A stretch of 64,000 bases of DNA from Malaya genurostris (lineage: Eukaryota; Arthropoda; Insecta; Diptera; Culicidae), in contig NC_080572.1 of NCBI RefSeq assembly GCF_030247185.1, positions 300,377,656 through 300,441,655 on the forward strand, given 5' to 3'. Below the pieces are notes generated by a model. The model was given only the letters and a program-made list of their open reading frames with translations, ran no database searches and had not been told where the DNA came from. A program made the translations under genes and the position numbers. This document shows positions 12,913 to 22,820 of this stretch, piece by piece (position 1 is the first letter of the stretch; every line of letters begins with the position of its first letter).

Positions 12913-13494
12913 TTTTTGATTACTGACGTCTTTTAAATGCACATCACGATTGTTTTAAGTCTAATCTGAAATTCATTTTGTTCCAGAGCCGATTTTTTTT
13001 TCACAAGACGACAAGACCAGAAACATGAAATACCACATTGTTTTGAAAATTCTTCATGTTCTTCACGTTTGGAAACTAGATTGAAAAAATGCATAACTAG
13101 GAGTTTTGGATAGATTTCGAAAATTCATATAAAAATAGTCTGGAAAAACTCTTCAGTTTTGTGACCAGTGTCATATTTGATAAATGCTAATTTTAGTGCA
13201 ATCGGAAGGGAAAATTTCGGCATAAATTTGTATGTGAGTTCATCTGAAAAAATGATCAAAAAACTATTTTGGATATTCGCCTTCTGCGTTAGTAGCAAAA
13301 TGGGAGAGTGCGAGTTGGTTTGTTGCTTTCGTATGGAAAATTAGAAAGATACATGTCACATGTTTGGTAGAAAATGTGGACAAAATGTCCAATGTGGTGG
13401 TATAAAACTATGCACAAAAACCTAGCGAGGCACCTCTCGCCGATAATAGCGGAAATAGGTGCATAAATTGTTTCTAATTAGTGGATAATGTGTT

Positions 13495-13712
13495 TCATGT
13501 TTGTTGCTAATTAGTTACGGTGGTTTAGAATTTGTTGCTCTTTTTAATTTTTTGATTACATCTCTAAGTTCATGAACCTATTCTAAAAACACTTGAAAAC
13601 AAATCGAACCTCAATGGATAAATTCATATAAACTAAGCGAAGTACTCTAAAAAAGCAAATTGAAAATTACCGTAACTAATTAGCAACTAATAAGCAACAA
13701 TTCATGTTCATT
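13495..13712. repeat. small inverted-repeat element
   Basis: 'ttgttgctaattagttacgg' at 13501-13520 is repeated inverted at 13670-13690 (18 perfect bases), with weaker inverted similarity on both sides. The total is about 215 bp with no coding capacity. It may be a MITE, but no target duplication was identified. Confidence 0.45.
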
Positions 13713-15557
13713 ATAAAACTGTTTCTCAGGATTTGAGAGATTCAATGCAGCACAGAACATTTTTTTTAGTACGGTTTAATTTTTGCAACATAGCAACTGC
13801 TAAGATCTAGGCATTATAGATAGATGACAATAACGATAACCTTTACATATTTATACAACTTATGTACTATTTCTGCGAGCACAAAATTGAATTGCTTATA
13901 TATTAAAAATTAGTACGATTTATTTATAAATTCAGTTGCAAGCTTAATTTCTACCTATTAACAATTTATTTTAAATCATTTCTCAGGCAGTATCCATTGA
14001 ATTGTTTATTCAATCTGTTTTTCTGCTCAGATATTGCTCATAGCTTACCATTATTTAAAGGTGTATGTGATCTTCTCTTACTAATTTATCTTTTTTGGAC
14101 TAGCAACGAAATACAATAGAACTTCGGGAAAATCGACGATTAGTTCGTTAATGCGACTAACAATCAAATCTAGTCGATGATATTCAGATAAGAATGCCCT
14201 GAACATATTTATACTTTCTTTATAAAACGCCTAGTTGATTATATTCAGTGGGAAATGATTGAATAACAGAGTAACATTTTGACATCGGAAACTGTTTTAC
14301 CTTCTGTTTTATTTTTCGTTTAGGTTTGATAGAGTATTAAAAAGTATTAAAGTATTGAAATATGAGGGATAAATGTTGATTTAAATAGTATAAGAATATG
14401 TACTTTTTTACAAGCATGTTGATCCGTAATGCGGTTCATGAATTATAATTTATGTAAACGAGGTAATCAAACACAATATGAACCAAATCATCAGGGTTTC
14501 GACTACTTGCGCTTGAGCTCGTTTTAAAATTAACTCAATTTATGAAATAACAATTTCAAAACTTCGTTACAGTTCCAACGCATGTTGATTGAAAAGGACA
14601 TGAATTTCAAGTGTCAATGGCACAGAGTGTTTTCTCGAATTATCTTCATTCTTTATGGTTTGGGTAGACTTGGAACAAAACGAAAACCTGATATTTTTCC
14701 AAAAATTAAACTGATTGCAGCAATGTAAAACAGGATAAAAATTGATAAAAAATCTTATTGAGAACATGAGAGAGTAGATTATACCCATATTTAGAAAATT
14801 TAGACAATCATTTCTAATAGTTCTATCGGCAAATGACTGCCTCTTTTTCATTTCAACAAAAATCAAATACATCTAGAGACCCGAATTTAATAGTACTGTG
14901 TCAGTGCAGAAATGCTTCACAGTCAAAGTAGGCATTGGATGAAGTACACCTATTCCTCACTATAGCGCTCATTCAGTGCCTCCTCACAGTTAGGAATCTG
15001 GGTTTACTTGATTCATGTTTTAACTAGTAATGCTAAGGCTTCTTGGAAAATACGGCAATATATTAAACCATAGATATTCGATTAGTTAAAAGAAAGTTTG
15101 CAAACAATATCATAATAATGGAACGAGAGGTATAATCGGATAGAATCATTCAAAATGTCAGACATTATTTAAGGAAAATTTGAATCCTGAATTCGCAGAA
15201 TTTAGTCTATTTTTGCTGTCGATTTTCTAGTAATTTGTTCAAAAGAAAAAACCCAATTAAAAAAGTATGTTTCTTTCAAAAGAAAAAAAAAAGATTTATT
15301 TTGACGAAGCTCATGGGTAAACATTTTAAAAATTTAATCATATTTTCAAGAAAAATGATATAAGATTTTTACTGTGCACTCCAGAATTCAACAGCTTTCC
15401 ACGGTTGACTGACTGACTGAGTAAGGCCACGAGTTGCCCAACTCGTCTTGAAAATTGCAAAACTCTAATAGATTATACATTTTTATATTTCGTTCGGAGA
15501 AATTCTATATTTAGCAAGCTTTGAACTCAAAAAAAAAATTAAAAATATTAAACCTAC
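13713..15557. other. non-coding, probably intronic
   Basis: No gene, RNA or delimited repeat is recognised. If the minus-strand exon at 15558-15674 is real, this sequence is its downstream intron. Confidence 0.35.
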
Positions 15558-15674
15558 CCAAATTTCCCGGTTCAGCTCAACCCACTCGGTGTTCAGTTCC
15601 ATGTTGATGGCAAAGTTGCGGAAAAAATCGTTGTTATTGTTGGTGGAAAACGGAGATAACGGTGTCAGCGACAT
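15558..15674 (-). CDS. putative first coding exon, unknown protein
   Basis: On the minus strand an ATG at 15674 opens a 39-codon stretch starting MSLTPLSPFS, with NNNND in the middle and ending ELNREIW. It is followed at 15557-15556 by the donor GTAGGT, so the exon would end in phase 0. The frame stays open upstream only through a non-ATG leader. A TCAGTT initiator at 15769-15764 would give a leader of about 90 nt. The composition (Ser/Pro/Asn-rich, then acidic and aromatic) is protein-like, but I recognise no family. With no transcript or homologue the exon is only probable. It may be an alternative first exon of the gene that also uses 57493-57885, since both share strand and phase. Confidence 0.4.
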
Positions 15675-15763
15675 TCCACTTTCTTTTTCAATTCTAACTG
15701 GATTGGGTTGGCAAATTTTGTCGCGAAGAACAACGGAGAGACAAGAAAACAACAATTTTCTCT

Positions 15764-15769
15764 AACTGA
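15764..15769 (-). promoter_or_regulatory. candidate initiator TCAGTT
   Basis: On the minus strand TCAGTT matches the insect initiator consensus TCAGTY, with the A at 15767. It lies about 93 nt upstream of the ATG at 15674 in a GC-richer block. No DPE is evident at +28. Confidence 0.35.
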
Positions 15770-15774
15770 TTGCA

Positions 15775-16734
15775 CAGAAAGCTTTTTCGCTCCGCTCGGC
15801 TCGGATTCTTTTTTCACAATATTGCAAATTTAAGCACCACCAATTTCCGTTCAAAACAAAAGCATCAAATTATTAAACCAAAACCGGAACTGGAAAACGC
15901 TCCCACCGACATCAACAGGTTGAAACGAAAAGTTACCAACGGACCAAATCCCGTAACCGACACCAAAGCCAAACTAGCAGCAACTGCTGCTAGAAAGGTC
16001 GAAAGAAGACACAGATGAGAAAAAACGGTAAATTTTCGTGTCCAGCTCGCGTCCGATCGCGCAAAATAACGGTACTTTCTGCCGAATCCATTGATAATCC
16101 GATGACCACGGTAACTCGCACGCAACGCACCGGACCTATCACGTACGTATCACTGAAATTGATTGGAATTGGGTTTGACCGACGGAGAAGCGACGCAAGA
16201 GGGACAATGTCCACTTCCATTGAAGATGATGCCAAGACACGACCGACCACGACCGAGAGAGAGAAAAGGTGAACTGCGGCTCTCTGTTTTCAATTTGTGT
16301 TGACTGTCAACATTAGCTATACTGTGGTAGAAGAGAGACGAAAAACAGCTGTCAACAAATGGAGAAAGGTGTGTTGCACAATCTCTCTGCCTTGACTCTG
16401 CAGGGACTTAGTCACGATTTAGAATTACTGGTGGATTTATAGGGCGGTTTTGGCTGTGTTTGTAATTTTCTCACAAAATTAAGTACGGCGCCGGGATTCA
16501 CGTAAAAATGACTAAAAATTCATATTCAAGAGCCAATATGAGGTGTTTTCTATGCAGTTTTTCTAAAAGAAAAAATGACAACCGCACTCACATATAGAAT
16601 AATCTCGCCACCAGTCCATTTATCATCACGTAACTTTTCCATCTGCAGATATGTCAGGTAAATATCTTCAAGCAGGGTTGAAAAAGTCTGAAAACTCGTA
16701 AAGGTTAAAGAATCGAGCACAAAATTGGTTTAAG
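15775..16734. other. GC-richer upstream block then AT-rich sequence
   Basis: 15775-16330 is GC- and CpG-richer than its neighbourhood and would be the 5' flank of the candidate minus-strand promoter. Open frames on both strands overlap heavily and none has a recognised domain. 16330-16734 is AT-rich and unassigned. Confidence 0.3.
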
Positions 16735-16900
16735 GCGGGTGGGTAATGTCAGAGACATAACTGGATGTCGTGAGTACGAATAAAACTGGCACGCTTACTA
16801 CACATTTCCGAATATCAGTTAGTTGATCGATTGTGTGAACTGTGCAAGCATTCCCCTTTTTCACTACTGCAATTTGAAACGATGCACCTACACTAAATTG
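16735..16900 (+). repeat. dispersed ~170-bp repeat, copy 1
   Basis: It starts 'ggcgggtgggtaatgtcaga', passes 'acataactggatgtcgtgag' and ends near 'cgatgcacctacac'. Two further copies occur in this window: 20687-20850 (inverted) and 26826-26998 (direct). There is no coding capacity and no terminal inverted repeat, so the family is unidentified. Confidence 0.7.
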
Positions 16901-17432
16901 CGGATAAGATTCAGACACACAATTAAATATTACGAAGTAATTTTTATAGTACTTTATAATAAAATAATGGTGGTTCTGAAAAAAAAAACCTTTAATGAAG
17001 GCGTTCGTGTTGGAATTGCCACGACGAACAGGATCTGCATTTAGACAGAACTAAGATGGCTCTTGGCATGTACACTCGGTAATCTCGTCTGAAATTTGAC
17101 TAGGAATTCATTGTAATTTTCAATTGGATTCCAAAGAAGATAAAACAATCCATTTCGGGCGAAATAAATAGGTGCATTTGGAGCTCACAATGAATTCCGA
17201 CTAAAATTCCGGGCGACTTAACAGAGCAGCGCTTTCATGACGACTGACGACTTCCATTGGCAGGCTTTTGGTGTGTGGCCGGCTGCGGCACGATTCTGCT
17301 GTTCGGCGCTCACTTCATTGCAAAAAGCGTGAGGTCTTCGATGTTGCTCTCCCGTAGGTCGTAAGTCTAGCTTCGACAAGTGTTGCTCAAAAAATGATGA
17401 AAAAGGTGAAATATTCGTCTTTTATATCGATG

Positions 17433-19238
17433 CAGCGCATATTTTGTTCTCGTACTCAAAACGCGTTTTAATTGACTGATGCTGACATGGATCAGATCAA
17501 TAGTGTACTATCGAAACACGTTCAAGTTGAAAAAAATCGAATCTATTGGTAGTTAGAACAAAGATAAATAATAAAGACATGTACGTGCTTATTAATATTT
17601 TTAAAAAATGTGGTTCGTTCCCGGTGCCTTCTAAAATGACCGCACTCACCGCTTGGTGGAGCGCGAGATTAATTGTATTGTTATCATTTCAACCAAAGTG
17701 TGCCATAAAATCTCAATATATACAAATGAGCCACCGAATCGAAAGAGTTCTCACGGTTTGACATTTGCATTATGGATGTATGATGGGAGCAGCAGTGCAA
17801 CCAATTTATCACCATTGGTGCCAGTTTCACGGAGGACCGTAGATGTGCGCCAAAAAAAGATCGTGACTGTCATATCTGGAAATTCGTTTGTGGTTAGAAT
17901 ATACAAATCCATTTACAGATCACTGAGCAATGCTTTCAAAATACGAGAAAGACAAACATGCGTCATGAGTTTTCCTCTTTGATATTTGTTGATACAAAAC
18001 ATTTCAGAAAAGCTTAATTTTGAATTATTTGAGATTTTGTCATACAACTGAAAGTTATATTATAAAGTTATGATAATATTTCCAATGGCATGTGGCAAAA
18101 GTTATTTTGATACGTTAGATACAACATAAGATATGTACGATCAAAAACCTATCACTCTCTCAGAGGATAAATTTTGAAAAAGCGCCCCATAGTAAAGTAA
18201 GTCGTATTCACGATAAAACTGATTACCGAAAGGAAAGAGAAACTGTTTCAATTGTTGATATGGAAGCAGGAAGATCTCTTCTTTGATACATTTTGTTCAC
18301 GCCGAATTCCTCACGGCCTTTTGGCTGGTCCTGTCAGAATAAAAATATTAGGTATACACGTAGGAAAATTCGCACAATTCGGTCATATTTTACCGAATTT
18401 TCAGCAGCTGACCGTACGGTGATCGGTTCGGAAATTCAATTGCATGCTGAGCGTTCGGTTATGGAAATTTTGTTGACCTGTCAAACAACTTCCGAACATT
18501 TAGTAAATTTTGTAGTGTCAACTAACAGACTGCTCAATATTTTCTTTGTTTTGGTTGGAATTAAAATTACGTAAATACGTTAGACGCTGAGAAATGTCCT
18601 GAAAGGAGGAGGTTTTCCACGTGTCGATGTAATTCAGACACATACCCGGGGATGCTCCCGGCAGTAAAAATATATTATTACCTAAAATATTTAAACATTG
18701 GTAAATTAAAGAATACTTCCTGAAAATTTCAATAAGGCTCTATCTTCACTCGATAAATCAATTTTGTCGTGAATACGACTTTACTATGGGGGGCCTTTTC
18801 AAAATTTGCCCTCTGAGAGAGTGATAAGTTTTTAATCGTGAATATCTCTTGTTGTATCTAACGAATCAACATAATTTTTGCTACATGCCATCGGAAATAT
18901 GATCGCAATTTTATGATAAAATTTTCAGTTGTGTGACATAATCTGAAATAATTCAAATTTAAACTTTTCTGAAATGTTTGGTATAAACGAGTATCAAAGA
19001 GGATAATTCATAAGGAGCGTTTGCCTTTCTGGTGTTTTTAAAGCTCATAGCTTAGTGATCTGTGATAGGATTTATATAATCTAACTACCAATAGAATCGA
19101 AATTTTTCAACTTATGCGTGTATAGAAAAAGCATTGAAGTATTTCAATAGTACACTATTGAAAAACCTGTCTCATTTGACTCATGTCAACACCAGCCAAT
19201 CAGAACGCGTTCTGAGGAAGAGAACAAAATATCTGCTG
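17433..19238. mobile_element. large imperfect palindrome (foldback-type element)
   Basis: The left arm (17433-18213) is inverted in the right arm (18767-19238). Examples are 'catagtaaagtaagtcgtat' at 18189-18208 against 'gaatacgactttactatggg' at 18771-18790, 'aatctattggtagttag' near 17540 against 'ctaactaccaatagaat' near 19080, and 'attttgttctc' against 'gagaacaaaat' at the outer ends. The arms are about 440-470 bp once the 17559-17899 insertion is removed, with a unique centre of about 550 bp that contains an 'attcggtcatattttaccga' motif. No transposase is encoded. The relation of the centre to the arms is unresolved. Confidence 0.7.
17552..17899. mobile_element. 334-bp insertion in the palindrome's left arm
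   Basis: The left arm carries about 340 bp that the right arm lacks. The extra segment is flanked by a direct repeat GTTAGAA (17552-17558 and 17893-17899), and the right arm has the sequence expected of the empty site, one 'gttag' followed by 'attatataaatcc'. It has no clear terminal inverted repeats or A tail, and its class is unknown. Confidence 0.65.
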
Positions 19239-20102
19239 CTTTACAACAAATCGTTCGAGAAAAATGTGTGTGGTTGTGCGTTCGCAAAGTGGTGAATATC
19301 GTAGTGAGATCCTCAATTTGGTCCTTCTGAATGCTAGAAACGAATCCCTACAACATATTGATATTTTCTTTCAATAAATAAATGAAATAATCCACATTAA
19401 AATTCTGTATGCGGCTATTTTTATAGCCGTTAGGACCGCCCATTAGTGAAAAAGCTACAAACGAAATCAGGTAAAAACAAACCTCTCAACAAAAATTGGA
19501 TTAGTTTGTATTCTATCGCCACTGCGAGCAGTTGTATTTTGTGTCGTTTGCAATGCTAGTTTCGCTTCCGACAAGAGCGATTACGTCACAGCTGCTAGTC
19601 GTTTGCATTGGTGAAAAAGCAACGGTGGAGAGCATTACACAAAATCAGCCGTTCTAATGGCTCTAAAAGTTTTCTAAAGAACTATTAGGATTTGTTGTTC
19701 GCAAATCGAAGGTAAATATCCTCAGTTTAGTGCAAATCTGGAACTGTTTGATTTGATTTTTGCACTTTTCCCTGTGTGAAGTTCACAGTAGTCTAGATCA
19801 AGATTTTACGCGTTTAAAATTCTTAAAATGGTTGCTTTTTGACTATTAGTTCTCGGTGGTTTTGTGGGGGCAGAACTTTATCGCGAATATCTCTTGATGT
19901 ACTAAACCCATCAACATATTTTTCCTGCAAGCTATCGGAAGTTTGATCAGGAATTTGTGGTTAAATTATCAACAGTGTTAGAAAACCATAAATAATTGAA
20001 TAACGAAGTTTTCTAAAACTTTTTGAAATAAAGAGGAAACTTCATCACACTTGCTTACCTTTTTCGCATACGGACGACGATTTTGAGGTAGTCAAGCACA
20101 TA
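19239..20102. other. diverged relatives of the palindrome arms
   Basis: 'atcgcgaatatctcttgatgta' near 19880 matches 'atcgtgaatatctcttgttg' near 18835 in the right arm, and the similarity continues in blocks to about 20030. A perfect stem 'ggctat tttt atagcc' sits at about 19413-19428. No coding region is recognised. Confidence 0.45.
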
Positions 20103-20225
20103 TCAGTTCCGATTATCTACTGGACGAGTATTCTTTGATTGAGAATCATTCCTTTCTTCTAGTGCTTCAGACGGAACTGGATGTCGAGGTGTGATTCTCC
20201 CACCAACATCAGTAACAACAAACCA
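20103..20225 (+). repeat. dispersed repeat, partner of 29290-29445
   Basis: 'tactggacgagta', 'gacggaactgga' and 'ccaccaacatcagtaa' occur here in the same order as in the reverse complement of 29290-29445. It may be a fragment of a transposon coding region, since one frame of the partner is open for about 58 codons, but no family motif was recognised. Confidence 0.5.
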
Positions 20226-20686
20226 AGTATAAAGCGTGAAACGCTCTGGTCGTGTTTTCATTTGGACTTCGGTCATCGGGAGCAGCAATCGTCAGTAATG
20301 AGAGCAGATTTTTAGCGTGGTACAAAATCTCAAAGGCTCAGGTCGCGTTCTCATTTGGACTTCGGTCGTTGGGAGAAGAATTTAGTTTCAAAATTATGTT
20401 TCAGGAACTTAGTTCCAGAATACAAGTTCAGAATTTAAAACCTGCATGTTGGATCTGAATTCTGGAACTGAATTCAGTTTCGCAATTAGTTCAAACAATT
20501 GAACTCAGATCAAGTCACTAATTACTGAATTCTTCGAGTCGGTTTTTTTAGAACCATCAACATATTCCCAAAGAACTATGCGAAATATTACTTTACTGTA
20601 TTATATACAATCCTTTTTTCAACCAATTGGAGTTCATAGTTGTAGGAATTTTCTGTTAATTTGCTATATAAAATGCATGGAACCGG

Positions 20687-20850
20687 CTCAGTTTAGGTGC
20701 ATCGTTTCAAATTCTAGTAGTGAAAAAGGGGAGAGCTGGATAATTAATACAAGTGATCAACTAATTGATATTCCAAAGTAAGAAGAAAGCGTTTCAGTTA
20801 TATTCGTATTCACGACATCCAGTTATGTCTGTGACATTATCCACTGCGCA
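20687..20850 (-). repeat. dispersed ~170-bp repeat, copy 2 (inverted)
   Basis: The reverse complement runs from 'ggataatgtcacagacataa' to 'tttgaaacgatgcaccta', matching 16735-16900 along its length with substitutions and small indels. Confidence 0.7.
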
Positions 20851-22023
20851 GCTCCGGAAGCGCCACCATGTGGCGTATAGCGTCTCCAGCGCGGTGCGCT
20901 GCATCGATCGCATGAAATGTCCAACAAAGTGTGATAGCTTACAAAGTTTACAATGGTCTCTATTTTCTTCATTTACATAAACGCAACTGAAATTTTGAAC
21001 ACTTCTGTCTGCATTATCTGCAAAACCCAGATTTTTTGGTGAGTTTCCACAAAATTTTTGTTAATATAAAAAATTAGGTGTAGGATTCGCTCGAATTTTG
21101 GAAATTAACCGATGCAAGGAAGGCCATCCGATTCAGCTCGACGAACTGTTGTGTGTTGTTCACAAAGAGGTCAAAGGAAAGGTGTTCTCGTCAGCTAGTA
21201 CACAACTGATTGGTTCAGCGATTTGATGTTTACTTTTTAGTTTTTTTTGTGATAGCAATAATTGGATTGCATAGTTTCAAGCCATAGATTGTAAAAATCC
21301 ATTCACTTTTAACAGAGTGCTCAGTGGTCCCAACCACATCAAAATACGTTTTCTGTTTGAGTTTCAGAAGTTGATTTTGGGTCTTCATTGCATTCAGAAA
21401 AACTTTTGTTTGGAACTGTCTTCTTCTTTGAATAAAATCAAAGTTGTCATAAATTCACTTAGAAGTGAGTTATAAGTTTTAATTTGCATACATTGCGTGG
21501 TAGTGAATTCAAGACTTTTGAAGAATTACAGAACATGTTACTACAAAAAATATGCCGAACACATGAGCCCTTTAAAATGCATTGGTGTCGATATAAGGAG
21601 CATAATTGATATGAGGCTCCCAAAATGTAGTTTTTCCATCATAACTTTCTTAAACACACAGACGAAAAAGGGAATTGAGGGAAACACGTGGTGGATTCAC
21701 AATTTATACGGGACTCACTATGCTCAGGCCTTAAATAAATATGAATATACACTTCTAGAAATGAGTGTCTTAAGATTCCTTACTAAACGTAGCACTCTAA
21801 TATGCGTTAGTTGTTCCTTAGTTGTTTCTAAAACCTGTTGGGAGGTGTAAAAATGTTCTTTCATTATTCCTATCTGAAACAAATGATAACGAACGAGTCT
21901 AAAATAAAACAATTACTGGTAAATAAAAACTGACTTGTCGTTTACGTCACTTATGTTATATCATCATATCTTTGGAACTGGTAAGGATAGCCACTTGATC
22001 TTCAAACTTCACCAATAACTCAA
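20851..22023. other. non-coding
   Basis: No gene is recognised. 21933-21980 resembles 9650-9690, a fragment of a common dispersed repeat. Confidence 0.35.
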
Positions 22024-22526
22024 TACCCAGTGAAATTTGTCGACCCGTATAAGTCCGATCATCGGCCCGATTATCGGACCGATTGAGCACGATATGGGGC
22101 CGATCGTAGCGCTTCGATCGGCCCGTCATCGGGCAAATCTGCACCATTTGCATCAACCGCGTCGACCTAAAAAAGCTTTATGTTTACATTATGTATCGCT
22201 AGAGAAACAGAGCGAAGTAATATCAAACAAGGCATTTTCGAGCCGACGTCTCCCCGATAGGGTGTGAAAGAGTGTTAAACATTCTTTTGATTCGATCATA
22301 GAGGCTTTAACCTTAAGGTCATTCGCCTCTTAGGGCCAGAAAGACTCTGGCCCTATGTTCTGGGTTGGAAATCGAACCCTGATATATCCCATCCCCTGAG
22401 TATCAGACATCCGCTCTCTGCTTTGGTATATCTTCACTCTTTTGTTCTACCGATACACTATGTAAGCTCGAAACGCAATCAAAAGCTTTCGTGCACGATG
22501 CGTCCGATGTTCGGATTTACTGGGTA
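22024..22526. mobile_element. MITE with TACCCAGT ends, carrying a SINE
   Basis: It begins TACCCAGTGAAATTTG and ends in the inverse, ACTGGGTA preceded by 'cggattt'. The left interior is unusually rich in ATCGG/CCGAT palindromic words (22050-22135). Removing the SINE at 22283-22444 leaves about 350 bp with no coding capacity. Confidence 0.65.
22283..22444 (-). repeat. tRNA-derived SINE, copy 2, with 7-bp target duplication
   Basis: On the minus strand the body (22437-22290) shows a B box GGTTCGATTTCC (22378-22367) and the tail 'gaggcgaatgaccttaaggt' shared with the SINE at 12775. The heptamer CAAAAGA flanks both ends (plus strand TCTTTTG at 22283-22289 and 22438-22444). It inserted into the MITE at 22024-22526 and is therefore younger than it. 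Confidence 0.85.
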
Positions 22527-22546
22527 GCAGCTTTCAAACGAATCTT

Positions 22547-22820
22547 ATGGCGTTTTCGTTTTTAATTTGCACTACACCGGTGCAGTGCTACACTGAGGTA
22601 TGAATAAACGAACAAAAATGACGAAAACATAAACAGTAACCATTGACTACAATAAACGATTCCATTGCACAGAGCTACACCAAACTTTTGATGAGTGCTA
22701 CACCAGTGGTATCAGTGCAGAAAAAGTGTAGCACTGGTGTAGTGCAATTGGTAAAAACGAACGGTTTCAGTGCAGCTTTCGCTACACCAGTGTAGTGCAA
22801 TTTAAAAACGAAAACGACAT
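22547..22820. mobile_element. MITE of 274 bp with ~40-bp terminal inverted repeats
   Basis: The left end 'gttttcgtttttaatttgca' continuing into 'ctacaccggtg' is matched inverted at the right end ('cgctacaccagtgtagtgca' then 'atttaaaaacgaaaac'). Internal 'ctacaccagtg/cactggtgtag' words form further inverted repeats. No coding capacity. It lies 20 bp from the neighbouring MITE. Confidence 0.75.

Noticed and set aside
16015..16272. 85-codon plus-strand gene
   Set aside because: Three overlapping frames on both strands span the same GC-rich block; more likely promoter or leader DNA of the minus-strand exon.
19413..19428. Histone-mRNA-type stem-loop (GGCTAT TTTT ATAGCC)
   Set aside because: The 6-bp stem and 4-base loop resemble the shape, but no histone coding sequence lies upstream and the stem bases differ from the usual consensus.
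22050..22135. Regulatory cluster of GATCGG palindromes
   Set aside because: It lies inside a MITE with matching ends, so the palindromes are best explained as part of that element.
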